Of a stretch of 64,000 nt of DNA, positions 16,782 to 25,963 are shown one piece after another. Source of the stretch: Roseibium limicola (GTDB lineage: Bacteria > Pseudomonadota > Alphaproteobacteria > Rhizobiales > Stappiaceae); the NCBI RefSeq assembly GCF_017313085.1, contig NZ_JAFLNF010000006.1, forward strand, positions 186,001 through 250,000. The letters are read 5' to 3'. The notes under the pieces were generated by a model, which searched no databases, had not been told where the DNA came from, and saw only the letters and a list, made by a program, of their open reading frames with translations. How positions within the stretch are numbered: the stretch's first letter is position 1; each line of letters opens with the position of its first letter. Both the position numbers and the translations under genes were made by a program.

Positions 16782-19769
16782 ATGGACATGGCACGGCAGG
16801 ACGCGAACAACGTATTCGCACTGACGTCGTTGCTTTACGGCGCCAACGCAGCCTATATCGAAGATCTCTATGCTCAGTTCAAAGAGAACCCCTCGTCGGT
16901 TGACGCCGAGTGGCAGGATTTCTTTAATGCTTTCCAGGACGAGAAAGAAGACGTCCTGCGCGAGGCGCGTGGAGCTCCGTGGAAGCGCAAGGATTGGCCC
17001 CTTGCTGCTGACGGCGATCTGATCAATGCCTTTGATGGCAATTGGGCACCCGTAGAGAAAAAGCTCAACGACAAGCTGAAGAAAAAAGCGGACGTCGCGG
17101 GCGCCTCGCTGTCGGATGCTGAAGTGCACCAGGCGACGCGCGACAGCGTTCGCGCGCTGATGATGATCCGCGCCTATCGCATGCGTGGTCACCTTCATGC
17201 CGATCTTGATCCGCTGAAGCTGTCAGCTCCGGGTGATCACGAAGAGTTGCACCCTTCTTCCTACGGCTTCGTAGATGCCGATTGGGACCGCAAGATCTTC
17301 ATCGACAACGTGTTGGGTCTGGAATACGCCACCCTGCGCGAAATGATGGACATCCTGAAGCGGACCTATTGCTCGACGCTCGGCGTCGAGTTCATGCATA
17401 TTTCCGACCCGGCGGCCAAATCCTGGCTGCAGGAGCGGATCGAAGGGCCGGACAAGCAGGTTGCCTTCACGAAGGAAGGCAAGAAAGCCATCCTGAACAA
17501 GCTGATCGAAGCCGAAGGTTTCGAGAAGTTCTTGGATGTGAAGTACACCGGCACCAAGCGCTTCGGACTGGATGGCGGTGAATCGCTGATCCCGGCTCTG
17601 GAACAGATCATCAAGCGCGGCGGACAGCTGGGCCTGAAGGAAATCGTCTTTGGCATGGCCCACCGTGGCCGCCTGAACGTGCTTTCCCAGGTCATGGGCA
17701 AGCCACACCGGGCGATCTTCCACGAATTCAAGGGTGGTTCTGCCGCCCCGGATGACGTCGAAGGGTCTGGCGATGTGAAGTATCACCTCGGGGCTTCCTC
17801 CGACCGCACATTCGACGGCAATGATGTTCACTTGTCGCTGACCGCCAACCCGTCGCACCTGGAAATCGTCAACCCGGTCGTTCTCGGCAAGTCTCGCGCC
17901 AAGCAGGACCAGCTGTCGGCAGTTGATGGCCAATGGGTCGATACGACGGAAGTCGATCGCTCCAAGGTTTTACCGCTGCTGTTGCATGGCGATGCGGCGT
18001 TTGCCGGACAGGGTGTGGTTGCCGAGTGTTTTGGTCTGTCGGCCCTGCGTGGCCACCGCACAGGCGGCTCGCTGCATGTCATCATCAACAACCAGATCGG
18101 CTTTACGACGAATCCGCGCTTTTCGCGGTCCTCGCCGTATCCATCCGATATGGCCAAGGTTATCGAAGCACCGATCTTCCACGTCAATGCGGATGATCCG
18201 GAAGCTGTGACCTTTGCTGCAAAGATCGCCATCGAATATCGCCAGCTCTTCGGACGTCCGGTCGTGATCGACATGATCTGCTACCGTCGCTTCGGCCATA
18301 ACGAAGGCGACGAGCCTGCGTTCACACAGCCGATCATGTACCGAAAGATCCGCAAGCACGCGACGACACTGCAGCTCTACTCGGATCGCATGGTTGCAGA
18401 AGGCGTCGTCAGCGCCGAGGAAGTCGACAAGATGAAAGCCGCCTGGCGGACGCATCTGGACGGCGAGTTCGAAGCTGGTAATGCCTTCAAGCCGAACAAG
18501 GCTGATTGGCTCGACGGCAAATGGTCTGGCATGAAGCGTGCCGCTGATGAAGAAGATCCACGCCGTGGGTCCACCGGTCTGACTGATGATGAGCTTCAGG
18601 TCATCGGCAAGGGCCTGACCACTGTTCCAGACGGCTTCAACGTCCACCGCACCATCAACCGGTTCCTAAATAACCGGAAGAAGATGTTCGAAACCGGTGA
18701 GGGTTTTGATTGGGCGACAGCAGAAGCCATGGCTTTTGCAGGTCTCCTGAAAGAAGGCCATGCGGTTCGCCTGTCTGGTCAGGATTGTGAGCGTGGAACA
18801 TTCTCCCAGCGTCATTCGGTTCTGTATGACCAGGAAAATGAAGGCCGCTTCATTCCGCTGAACAACATCACCAGCGATCAGGCCCGCTACGAAGTCATCA
18901 ACTCGATGCTTTCCGAAGAAGCCGTGCTTGGTTTTGAGTATGGCTATTCGCTGGCTGAACCGAATGCACTGACCCTGTGGGAAGCGCAGTTCGGCGATTT
19001 TGCCAACGGCGCCCAGGTTCTGTTCGATCAGTTCATCTCCTCGGGTGAGCGCAAGTGGCTGCGCATGTCCGGTCTCGTCTGTCTTCTGCCGCATGGCTAT
19101 GAAGGGCAGGGACCAGAGCATTCATCAGCCCGTCTGGAGCGTTTCCTCCAGATGTGTGCAGAAGACAACATGCAGGTCGCGAACTGCACGACGCCGGCAA
19201 ACTACTTCCATATCCTGCGCCGTCAGATCCGCCGTGATATCCGCAAGCCATTGATCCTGATGACGCCGAAGTCGCTTCTGCGTCACAAGCGAGCTGTCTC
19301 CAAGCTGAGCGAGATGAACCAGGACAGCACCTTCCACCGCCTGCTGTGGGACGATGCCGAAATGGGATCATCCGAAACCAAGCTGGTGGCGGATGACAAG
19401 ATCCGTCGCGTCGTCATGTGCTCGGGCAAGGTCTACTTTGACCTGCTGGATGAGCGTGAAAAGCGCGGCATCGATGATGTCTACCTGCTGCGTGTTGAAC
19501 AGCTCTATCCGTTCCCGAAGAAGGCTTTGGCGCATGAGCTGAACCGCTTCAAGAACGCCGATATGGTCTGGTGTCAGGAAGAGCCCAAGAACATGGGATC
19601 CTGGTTCTTCGTAGAGCCCTACATCGAATGGGTTCTGGAGCAGATTGGTGCCAAGGTGAAACGCCCTGTCTATGCGGGCCGTAACGCAATGGCCTCAACG
19701 GCGACGGGCTTGATGTCCGCGCACCTTGCGCAGCTTCAGGCGTTCCTCGACGAGGCGTTTGGTAAATAA
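16782..19769 (+). CDS. sucA: 2-oxoglutarate dehydrogenase E1 component
   Basis: About 995 residues from ATG 16782 (MDMARQDANN); ATG 16788 is equally possible. The frame is open further upstream to 16656, but that extension lacks SucA character. The N-terminus has the E2-binding motif LTSLLYGANAAYIEDLYAQF. The thiamine diphosphate domain has EIVFGMAHRGRLNVLSQVMG, and HNEGDEPAFTQP is also present. It decarboxylates 2-oxoglutarate and transfers the succinyl group to the lipoyl arms of SucB. It belongs to the mdh-suc-lpd block. Confidence 0.97.
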   Translation: MDMARQDANNVFALTSLLYGANAAYIEDLYAQFKENPSSVDAEWQDFFNAFQDEKEDVLREARGAPWKRKDWPLAADGDLINAFDGNWAPVEKKLNDKLKKKADVAGASLSDAEVHQATRDSVRALMMIRAYRMRGHLHADLDPLKLSAPGDHEELHPSSYGFVDADWDRKIFIDNVLGLEYATLREMMDILKRTYCSTLGVEFMHISDPAAKSWLQERIEGPDKQVAFTKEGKKAILNKLIEAEGFEKFLDVKYTGTKRFGLDGGESLIPALEQIIKRGGQLGLKEIVFGMAHRGRLNVLSQVMGKPHRAIFHEFKGGSAAPDDVEGSGDVKYHLGASSDRTFDGNDVHLSLTANPSHLEIVNPVVLGKSRAKQDQLSAVDGQWVDTTEVDRSKVLPLLLHGDAAFAGQGVVAECFGLSALRGHRTGGSLHVIINNQIGFTTNPRFSRSSPYPSDMAKVIEAPIFHVNADDPEAVTFAAKIAIEYRQLFGRPVVIDMICYRRFGHNEGDEPAFTQPIMYRKIRKHATTLQLYSDRMVAEGVVSAEEVDKMKAAWRTHLDGEFEAGNAFKPNKADWLDGKWSGMKRAADEEDPRRGSTGLTDDELQVIGKGLTTVPDGFNVHRTINRFLNNRKKMFETGEGFDWATAEAMAFAGLLKEGHAVRLSGQDCERGTFSQRHSVLYDQENEGRFIPLNNITSDQARYEVINSMLSEEAVLGFEYGYSLAEPNALTLWEAQFGDFANGAQVLFDQFISSGERKWLRMSGLVCLLPHGYEGQGPEHSSARLERFLQMCAEDNMQVANCTTPANYFHILRRQIRRDIRKPLILMTPKSLLRHKRAVSKLSEMNQDSTFHRLLWDDAEMGSSETKLVADDKIRRVVMCSGKVYFDLLDEREKRGIDDVYLLRVEQLYPFPKKALAHELNRFKNADMVWCQEEPKNMGSWFFVEPYIEWVLEQIGAKVKRPVYAGRNAMASTATGLMSAHLAQLQAFLDEAFGK

Positions 19770-19839
19770 GTGTGAGGGGGCTGCTTAGCGGCCACCGTCA
19801 TGACCGGAAATGGCCAGGAAAACTTAAGAGAAGGCGACC

Positions 19840-21354
19840 ATGGCAACCGAAATTCGCGTCCCCACGCTGGGTGAATCCGTATCCGAAGCCACTATTGCAC
19901 AGTGGTTCAAGAAGCCCGGTGACGCCATCAAGGTGGATGAGCCGATTGTTGAGCTTGAAACCGACAAAGTGACTGTGGAAGTGCCTGCTCCGGCATCTGG
20001 TACGCTGGAAAGCATTGTCGTCAACGAAGGCGATACCGTCGAAGTTGGCGCTCTGCTCGGCCTGATCGCCGAAGGTGCAGGCGCAGCAGCTCCTGCAGCG
20101 AAGGAAGCAGCTCCGGCAGCCGCGTCTGAGACGACCGGCGACAAGAAGGCCGAACTGGTCGACGTCGTGACCCCGAGCGCTGGTGAAAGCGTGACGGAAG
20201 CCGAAGTCGGTGAGTGGAGCGTCAAGGTTGGCGATGTGGTCAAGGCTGACGATACGCTCGTTGAGCTGGAAACCGACAAGGCCGCCCAGGAAGTTCCGGC
20301 GCCCGTTGCTGGTACAGTGATCAAGATTGCAGTTCAGACCGGTGACACTGTCGAGCCTGGTGTTCTTCTGTGTCAGATTGATCCATCGGGGAACGCAGCA
20401 GCTGCTCCGGCTGCAGAAGCTTCTGCCCCGGCTAAGGCTGCAGCACCAGCTGCAGGCGGCTCTTCCATGCCGCCTGCTCCTAGCGCTTCCAAGATGATGG
20501 CTGAAAAGAACATCTCTGCCGAGCAGGTTGCCGGTTCCGGCAAGCGCGGACAGGTCCTCAAGGGCGATGTTATCGCAGCCGCAGCGGCTGGCGTGACCTC
20601 CGCTCCGGCCGCGTCCAAGGCCGCTCCACGCGGCCCGATCAACGCTGATGACGAGAGCCGTGAAGAACGCGTTCGTATGACCAAGCTGCGCCAGACCATC
20701 GCGCGCCGCCTGAAGGACGCCCAGAATACGGCCGCCATGCTGACCACCTACAACGAGGTGGACATGGGCCCGATCATGGAGTTGCGCAAGCAGTACAAGG
20801 AGCTGTTCGAGAAGAAGCACGGCGTCAAACTCGGCTTCATGGGCTTCTTCACCAAGGCTGTTTGCCATGCGCTGAAGGAAATCCCGGCAGTCAACTCCGA
20901 GATCGACGGCACGGACCTGATCTACAAGAACTTCTGTCATGTCGGCGTTGCCGTCGGCACAGACAAGGGCCTTGTCGTACCGGTCGTTCGCGATGCTGAT
21001 CAGATGTCGATTGCTGAAATCGAACAGGAAATCGGCAACCTCGGCCGCAAGGCGCGTGACGGCAAGCTCGGCATGGCCGACATGACCGGCGGCACCTTCA
21101 CCATCTCCAACGGTGGTGTCTATGGCTCGCTGATGTCCTCGCCGATCCTGAACGCACCGCAATCCGGCATTCTCGGCATGCACAAGATCCAGGAACGCCC
21201 GATGGCGGTCAATGGTCAGGTTGTCATCCGTCCGATGATGTATCTGGCTCTGTCCTACGACCACCGCGTCGTGGACGGCAAGGAAGCCGTAACCTTCCTG
21301 GTTCGCATCAAGGAAAGCCTGGAAGATCCGCAGCGTCTGGTTCTGGATCTCTGA
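19840..21354 (+). CDS. sucB: 2-oxoglutarate dehydrogenase E2 (dihydrolipoyl succinyltransferase), two lipoyl domains
   Basis: 504 residues, about 100 longer than the single-lipoyl E. coli enzyme. Two lipoyl domains are seen: residues 1-79 with Lys43 ([12 protein letters not shown]) and about 105-185 with Lys147 ([12 protein letters not shown]). Each is followed by an Ala/Pro-rich linker. The peripheral subunit-binding domain is near 212-245 ([23 protein letters not shown]) and the catalytic core ends with [13 protein letters not shown] (active-site His). It forms the core of the complex. AAGAGAAGG precedes the ATG. Confidence 0.97.
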   Translation: MATEIRVPTLGESVSEATIAQWFKKPGDAIKVDEPIVELETDKVTVEVPAPASGTLESIVVNEGDTVEVGALLGLIAEGAGAAAPAAKEAAPAAASETTGDKKAELVDVVTPSAGESVTEAEVGEWSVKVGDVVKADDTLVELETDKAAQEVPAPVAGTVIKIAVQTGDTVEPGVLLCQIDPSGNAAAAPAAEASAPAKAAAPAAGGSSMPPAPSASKMMAEKNISAEQVAGSGKRGQVLKGDVIAAAAAGVTSAPAASKAAPRGPINADDESREERVRMTKLRQTIARRLKDAQNTAAMLTTYNEVDMGPIMELRKQYKELFEKKHGVKLGFMGFFTKAVCHALKEIPAVNSEIDGTDLIYKNFCHVGVAVGTDKGLVVPVVRDADQMSIAEIEQEIGNLGRKARDGKLGMADMTGGTFTISNGGVYGSLMSSPILNAPQSGILGMHKIQERPMAVNGQVVIRPMMYLALSYDHRVVDGKEAVTFLVRIKESLEDPQRLVLDL

Positions 21355-21368
21355 GTGACGTGAAACTG

Positions 21369-21412
21369 ATGTCCCGGAACGCGGAGAGCGATCTCTCCGC
21401 GTTCCGGGACAT
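21369..21412 (+). other. Perfect 20-bp hairpin between sucB and lpdA
   Basis: Bases 21369-21388 are the exact reverse complement of 21393-21412, with a 4-nt loop CGAT. The 20-bp, GC-rich stem begins 15 bp after the sucB stop. No T run follows, so it is not a canonical intrinsic terminator; lpdA begins 90 bp later. Likely roles are 3'-end protection of the suc mRNA, partial termination or RNase III-type processing that sets the lpdA level. Confidence 0.85.
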
Positions 21413-21501
21413 GTCCGCGAGTATTTGCGGGGGACAGGGTTCCCCGGCCGTTTCGTCAAGGCGGCTCGGCACATTGATTAAAAAGGCAAAAGGCGACCGA
21501 A

Positions 21502-22905
21502 ATGTCCCAATATGATCTTGTCGTCATCGGATCCGGCCCTGGTGGCTATGTGTGCGCTATCAAGGCAGCGCAGCTCGGGCTGAAGACTGCCGTCATCGAA
21601 AAGCGCAAGACCCATGGTGGCACCTGCCTGAACGTCGGCTGTATCCCGTCCAAGGCACTGCTGCATGCCTCCGAAATGTTCGAAGAAGCCGGGCACGGTT
21701 TTGAACAGCTCGGCATCAAGGTTTCCAAGCCGAAGCTCGATCTCGAAACGATGATGAAGCACAAGCAGGACGTGATCGATGCCAACGTGAACGGCGTCGG
21801 TTTTCTGCTGAAGAAGAACAAGATCGAAGCCATTCACGGCACCGGCAAGATCCTCTCTGCCGGCAAGGTTGAAGTCACCGCCGAGGACGGATCGAAGTCC
21901 ACGGTTGAAGCAAAGAACATCGTCATTGCCACCGGCTCCGACGTGATGCCGCTTCCGGGTGTCGAGATCGACGAAAAGCAGATCGTCTCCTCCACTGGCG
22001 CGCTGGAACTGGAAAAGGTTCCGGGCAAGCTGGTGGTCGTTGGCGGTGGTGTCATCGGTTTGGAACTTGGATCCGTCTGGGGACGCCTGGGATCGGAAGT
22101 TACCGTGGTCGAGTTCATGGACAAGATCCTTGGTCCGATGGACGCAGACGTGTCCAAGACCTTCCAGCGCATGCTGAAGAAGCAAGGCGTGGACTTCAAG
22201 CTGTCGACCAAGGTCACTGGCGTCGAGAAGAAGGGCAAGGGCCTGGAAGTCACCATTGAGCCTGCCAAGGGCGGCGATGCGCAGACAATCGAAGCCGATG
22301 TCGTACTCGTTGCGATCGGTCGCAAGCCTTACACCGAAGGCCTAGGCCTGGAAGAGGCTGGCGTGGCACTGGACGAGCGTGGCCGCGTCAAGACCGATGG
22401 TCACTACAAGACCAGCGTTGACGGCATCTACGCCATCGGCGACGTGATCGTTGGCCCGATGCTGGCGCACAAGGCTGAAGATGAAGGCGTTGCACTTGCC
22501 GAAATGCTATCAGGCCAGGCTGGACACGTGAATTACGACGTGATCCCGGGCGTGGTCTACACCCAGCCGGAAGTTGCGTCCGTCGGCAAGTCCGAAGAAG
22601 AGCTGAAGAGCGCCGGCGTTTCCTACAAGACCGGCAAGTTCACCTTCAACGCCAATGGTCGTGCTCGTGCAATGAACAAGACCGACGGTTTCGTCAAGGT
22701 TCTGGCCGATGCCGAGACCGACCGGGTCCTCGGTGTTCACATCATCGGCTTCGGTGCAGGCGAGATGATTCACGAAGCAGCCGTTCTGATGGAATTCGGC
22801 GGGTCTTCGGAAGATCTCGGCCGCACCTGTCATGCGCACCCGACCATGTCGGAAGCCGTCAAGGAAGCCGCCATGGCGACCGCAGGCAAGCCGATTCACT
22901 CCTGA
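21502..22905 (+). CDS. lpdA: Dihydrolipoamide dehydrogenase (E3)
   Basis: 467 residues. FAD-binding GSGPGGYV (10-17), redox-active disulfide Cys42/Cys47 ([17 protein letters not shown]), NAD-binding [16 protein letters not shown] and C-terminal catalytic [10 protein letters not shown]. It reoxidises dihydrolipoyl groups of the 2-oxoglutarate complex encoded just upstream, and may serve other complexes. Last gene of the block; an intrinsic terminator follows. Confidence 0.98.
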   Translation: MSQYDLVVIGSGPGGYVCAIKAAQLGLKTAVIEKRKTHGGTCLNVGCIPSKALLHASEMFEEAGHGFEQLGIKVSKPKLDLETMMKHKQDVIDANVNGVGFLLKKNKIEAIHGTGKILSAGKVEVTAEDGSKSTVEAKNIVIATGSDVMPLPGVEIDEKQIVSSTGALELEKVPGKLVVVGGGVIGLELGSVWGRLGSEVTVVEFMDKILGPMDADVSKTFQRMLKKQGVDFKLSTKVTGVEKKGKGLEVTIEPAKGGDAQTIEADVVLVAIGRKPYTEGLGLEEAGVALDERGRVKTDGHYKTSVDGIYAIGDVIVGPMLAHKAEDEGVALAEMLSGQAGHVNYDVIPGVVYTQPEVASVGKSEEELKSAGVSYKTGKFTFNANGRARAMNKTDGFVKVLADAETDRVLGVHIIGFGAGEMIHEAAVLMEFGGSSEDLGRTCHAHPTMSEAVKEAAMATAGKPIHS

Positions 22906-22928
22906 TCGATTTTTCAGGATCGCAGTTT

Positions 22929-22961
22929 AAAGGCCGGAGCAGTGATGCTTCGGCCTTTTTT
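22929..22961 (+). terminator. Intrinsic terminator after lpdA
   Basis: AAAGGCCGGAGCA (22929-22941) pairs with TGCTTCGGCCTTT (22946-22958), 13 bp with one wobble, 4-nt loop, running into six Ts. It lies 24 bp after the lpdA stop and ends the TCA block. Confidence 0.92.
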
Positions 22962-23104
22962 GTTTGAACCTACCATCCGGCTCCACTGGAACCCGAAAAT
23001 CGAAGGGATGGGCATGGTGAGGGGCTCATCTATCACGAAGCGGTGAAGTCCCTTTGAGAGAGGCACTGTCCACCCTAGCTTAGGTGTATGCTGAAAAACC
23101 GCCC

Positions 23105-23117
23105 ATACCCCGGGTAT
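23105..23117. promoter_or_regulatory. Short inverted repeat, possible operator
   Basis: ATACCC-C-GGGTAT, a perfect 6-1-6 inverted repeat 70 bp upstream of the Tat-exported protein gene. The position fits an operator for the 23187-24313 pair. No regulator is known; short palindromes also occur by chance. Confidence 0.25.
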
Positions 23118-23186
23118 CTGCTTTCCGCTGAAGGGAACAGGAGATTAGGCGGGTGAGAGGGCGAAGAGACCGACAGGAGACAAAGC

Positions 23187-23675
23187 ATGACCCGCGAGTT
23201 GATCACCCGCCGAAATCTTCTTGTCACAGGTGCTGCCGCTCTGGTCACCTCGGCGACCGGGTTGATGGTGCCCGCACAGGCGGCGGGTGTTGCGCCGACG
23301 CGCTCCATGCGGGGTGGGGCGAACAACTATCGTCCTGGCGCGCCCATCGTGCAGAGGATCGGCAACGGCGGCTTCTGGATGTCGGGTACGGTTCGCAGGG
23401 CCGGGGACGGAGCGCCGCTGGCAGGCCAGCGCATCCAGATCTGGGCACACACCACCGAAGGCCGCGAGCGTGATGCGCGCTCACATGGCGCGACGCTCAC
23501 GGATGCCGATGGTGTCTTCCGGTTGGAAATGCCGCAGATCGTGCCCACCTTCGGCCAGCCGCATGCCCATCTGGCCTATGACAGCGGCGACTTCGAAACG
23601 GTCTTTCTGAGGCCGGTCATGCGGAGCCCCGGAGATACCAGTCTGGAAGCGCAATTCGTTCTGCAGGCGGCCTGA
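23187..23675 (+). CDS. Tat-exported intradiol-dioxygenase-like protein
   Basis: 162 residues. A twin-arginine signal (TRRNLLVTGAAAL) ends near PAQA-AG. The mature part has a beta-sandwich pattern like intradiol ring-cleavage dioxygenases: SGTVRRAGDGAPLAGQRIQI, TLTDADGVFRLEMP and the PHAHL motif that corresponds to the two His iron ligands. The Tyr ligands are not evident at their usual places (the family's DADGxY position reads DADGVF), so enzymatic activity is doubtful. AGGAG precedes the ATG. The next gene begins 5 bp after its stop and encodes a heme-type membrane protein, suggesting a functional pair. Confidence 0.72.
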   Translation: MTRELITRRNLLVTGAAALVTSATGLMVPAQAAGVAPTRSMRGGANNYRPGAPIVQRIGNGGFWMSGTVRRAGDGAPLAGQRIQIWAHTTEGRERDARSHGATLTDADGVFRLEMPQIVPTFGQPHAHLAYDSGDFETVFLRPVMRSPGDTSLEAQFVLQAA

Positions 23676-23680
23676 TCCAC

Positions 23681-24313
23681 TTGGCAGATTGGCCCAAACA
23701 TCCGTTTCTGTGCGTCGCGATCTGGGCCGTGCTCGCGCTTCTTCTTGTGGTGCCGATTGGATTCGCTGCCGGCAGCCCGCTGCTGCAATGGCGCGTTGGC
23801 ATCTACATCCTGGCCGGGTTCAGTGGTGTCGCGGCCATGTCGCTCTTGCTGTTGCAGCCCCTCCTGGCCGGCGGCTACTTGCCCGGCGTGTCCAGCGCGC
23901 AGGCACGTCGCCTGCATCGCTGGATTGGCTGCAGCCTGGTCGTCCTGGTGATCGTTCATGTCGGCGGTTTGTGGGTAACCAGCCCGCCGGATGTAGTCGA
24001 TGCGCTGCTCTTTCGCTCGCCAACCGTGTTTTCCTATTTCGGCGTCATCGCCATGTGGGCTGTCTTTGCCTCCGCCTTGCTGGTGACGTTACGCACACGC
24101 CTGAGCTTTGCGCTGTGGGGCTGGCAACAGATCCATACCGGCCTTGCGGTGGTGATCGTCATCGGCAGCGTGGTTCATGCCCTGCTGATCGTCGGCACCA
24201 TGGAGATGATTACCAAGAGCCTGCTTTGCCTCGCAGTAGTCATTGCATTGCTGGTGATCCTGGTCAAACGTCGGCGGTGGGGACGTCAATCGCACATGAT
24301 CAGACGGCGATAG
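23681..24313 (+). CDS. Ferric-reductase-like transmembrane protein
   Basis: 210 residues from a TTG start, 5 bp after the preceding gene, so probably translated with it. About six membrane helices. Paired histidines lie in LHRWIGCSLVVLVIVHVGG and QIHTGLAVVIVIGSVVHAL, the arrangement that binds two hemes in ferric-reductase-like and MsrQ-type membrane domains. There is no flavin or NAD-binding domain, so electrons must come from another protein or quinone. It probably passes electrons to a periplasmic partner, perhaps the Tat protein next to it (inference). Confidence 0.75.
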   Translation: MADWPKHPFLCVAIWAVLALLLVVPIGFAAGSPLLQWRVGIYILAGFSGVAAMSLLLLQPLLAGGYLPGVSSAQARRLHRWIGCSLVVLVIVHVGGLWVTSPPDVVDALLFRSPTVFSYFGVIAMWAVFASALLVTLRTRLSFALWGWQQIHTGLAVVIVIGSVVHALLIVGTMEMITKSLLCLAVVIALLVILVKRRRWGRQSHMIRRR

Positions 24314-24324
24314 CGCAATCGCGC

Positions 24325-24744
24325 TCAATGGTCGCCATCGCATTTTCCATGATCTGAAAACGCTGCCATGACGTTGCATTCGGCAATCGGATGATGGCCG
24401 TCGCAGCTGCGGACGATGCGCGCCAATTCCGTTTCGAGACGCTGCAGTCGGGCAATTCGCTCCCGTACGGCCTCCAGCTGATCCGCGGCGATCCGGTCGA
24501 CATTCTCGCAAGGGGCTTGCGGGTGGGCAGACAGGTTGAGCAGATCGCGAATAGCTTCCATCGTCAGGCCAAGGTCGCGGGAATGGCGAATGAATGCCAG
24601 CCGTTCCCGGTCCCTGTCCTGATAGCGCCGCTGGTTGCCGTCCGTCCGGATCGGCGGTGCGATTAGCCCCTCCTGCTCATAATAGCGGATGGTGGGAACC
24701 TTCACGCCCGTCTTTTTGGACAACTCTCCGATGGAAAAATGCAT
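24325..24744 (-). CDS. MerR-family heavy-metal-responsive regulator (CadR/PbrR/ZntR type)
   Basis: 139 residues. N-terminal winged HTH (SIGELSKKTGVKVPTIRYYE), a dimerisation helix and a metal site. Cys79, Cys114 and Cys123 occur with the spacing known for Pb/Cd/Zn sensors of this family (SCDGHHPIAEC); a further Cys135 lies in a short C-terminal tail. It should twist the divergent promoter at 24754 to activate the CDF exporter when metal binds. The gene ends 11 bp from the convergent ferric-reductase-like gene. The exact metal is uncertain. Confidence 0.9.
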   Translation of the reverse strand: MHFSIGELSKKTGVKVPTIRYYEQEGLIAPPIRTDGNQRRYQDRDRERLAFIRHSRDLGLTMEAIRDLLNLSAHPQAPCENVDRIAADQLEAVRERIARLQRLETELARIVRSCDGHHPIAECNVMAAFSDHGKCDGDH

Positions 24745-24753
24745 GCGAACCCC

Positions 24754-24784
24754 TTGAACCTCTAGTGGCTAGAGCACCTATCTT
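24754..24784 (+). promoter_or_regulatory. MerR-type promoter/operator driving the CDF exporter
   Basis: -35 TTGAAC (24754-24759) and -10 TATCTT (24779-24784) are separated by 19 bp, the over-long spacer typical of MerR-activated promoters. The spacer carries the dyad CTCTAGTGGCTAGAG (24760-24774), nearly identical in form to known cadR/pbrR/zntA operators. It lies between the divergent merR-type gene and the exporter. Confidence 0.85.
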
Positions 24785-24823
24785 GCATTTAAGTGATAAA
24801 TTCAGATGTTCAAGGAGGCGAAG

Positions 24824-25525
24824 ATGGGTGCGGGTTGCGGCCATGATCACAATGCAGTTTTTGAAGGTGTTTCGGCGGACTACAAACGCCGCCTGTGGGC
24901 GGTGATCGTCATCAATGCGGCGATGTTCGTTGTCGAGATGGTCGCCGGTCAGGCGGCTGGGTCGAAGGCACTGCAGGCAGATGCTCTCGATTTCTTTGGC
25001 GATGCGCTGACCTATGGCATCTCGCTCGCGGTTATCGGTGCCAGTCTGAAGGTGCGGGCCACTGCGGCGTTGGCAAAAGGCGTCAGCCTGCTCGCCATGG
25101 GGCTGTGGGTGGCAGGAAGCACGCTGTATCAGGTCTTCTATGTTGGCGTGCCGGGGGCTCAGGTGATGGGCATCGTTGGGGCTATGGCCTTGGCGGCGAA
25201 TCTGGCCAGCGTGCTGATCCTGATGCGCTACAAGGACGGCGATGCCAATGTGCGCTCCGTCTGGCTGTGCTCGCGCAATGATGCCATCGGTAATGTGGCG
25301 GTGATGCTGGCAGCACTGGGCGTCTGGGGCACCAGCACCGGCTGGCCGGATCTGATCGTCGCCGGCCTTATGGCGTCACTGTTCCTGTCCTCTGCCTGGC
25401 AGATTCTGCGGCAGTCATTGGTCGAGGTGCGTCAGCAAACGGCGCATTCCCCGCATGAGCACAGTGATGACGATGAGAGGCATACGGAGCATGAAGACCA
25501 CGCCGAGGCGGACACGATCCGCTAG
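24824..25525 (+). CDS. Cation diffusion facilitator (CDF) metal exporter
   Basis: 233 residues from ATG 24824, chosen because AGGAGG lies 5 bp upstream; an in-frame ATG at 24806 precedes that ribosome-binding site and is unlikely. Six predicted helices. Metal-site motifs are DALDFFGDAL in helix 2 and RNDAIGN in helix 5. The N-terminus (CGHDH) and C-terminus (HSPHEHSDDDERH) are His/Asp-rich, as in Zn/Cd/Co exporters. The large cytoplasmic C-terminal domain is missing, as in short CDFs. Controlled by the MerR promoter just upstream. Confidence 0.9.
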   Translation: MGAGCGHDHNAVFEGVSADYKRRLWAVIVINAAMFVVEMVAGQAAGSKALQADALDFFGDALTYGISLAVIGASLKVRATAALAKGVSLLAMGLWVAGSTLYQVFYVGVPGAQVMGIVGAMALAANLASVLILMRYKDGDANVRSVWLCSRNDAIGNVAVMLAALGVWGTSTGWPDLIVAGLMASLFLSSAWQILRQSLVEVRQQTAHSPHEHSDDDERHTEHEDHAEADTIR

Positions 25526-25531
25526 CTGCAT

Positions 25532-25963
25532 CTACTGCCGTTGCAGCGTGTAGCTTTTTACGTCGTCGGGAAGGGCCGGGTCGTGGGAAATTTCGGTGAC
25601 ATAGGCATCGAGGCTGTCTCCCATGGCCCGGATATCAATCAGCTTGGCGCTGAGAAAGCCGATCAGAAGCACCCGGAATCCACCGCCTTCACGAATTTCC
25701 GCTTTCGTCCATCCCCACTTGCAGTCACGCGGCACACAGGACGTGAAGGCGCGAATGCGAGCGAGAACCTTGTCGTTCTCACAGCGGGTTTCAACTTCAA
25801 GCCGGGTCAGTTGCTTCGGGGCGGCGGTTTTGTTGACCCAGGTGCCATCTTCCGGCAGCGGGCAATAGATCCGTCCTTGAGCCACAGCAGACGAGGGCGT
25901 CAGGCCCGGAAGGACGGACATGGTGAGCAGGGCAGATAGGACAAGCAGGCAGAAATTTCGCAT
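25532..25963 (-). CDS. Secreted protein of unknown function
   Basis: 143 residues from ATG 25963 (GGAG 8 bp upstream); the longer frame to 26155 would bury the signal peptide. A cleavable signal is clear (NFCLLVLSALLTMSVLPG, cleavage near AVAQG). The mature protein has four Cys (YCPLP, RCEND, TSCVPRDCKWGW) that could form disulfides, and a C-terminal half with ALPDDVKSYTLQRQ. I recognise no family. It ends 6 bp from the convergent CDF exporter gene. Confidence 0.7.
   Translation of the reverse strand: MRNFCLLVLSALLTMSVLPGLTPSSAVAQGRIYCPLPEDGTWVNKTAAPKQLTRLEVETRCENDKVLARIRAFTSCVPRDCKWGWTKAEIREGGGFRVLLIGFLSAKLIDIRAMGDSLDAYVTEISHDPALPDDVKSYTLQRQ

Noticed and set aside
19798-21474. 558-codon open frame antisense to sucB
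   Set aside because: Same cause; low-complexity Cys/Ser/Arg-rich product, and the sense strand encodes a full SucB.
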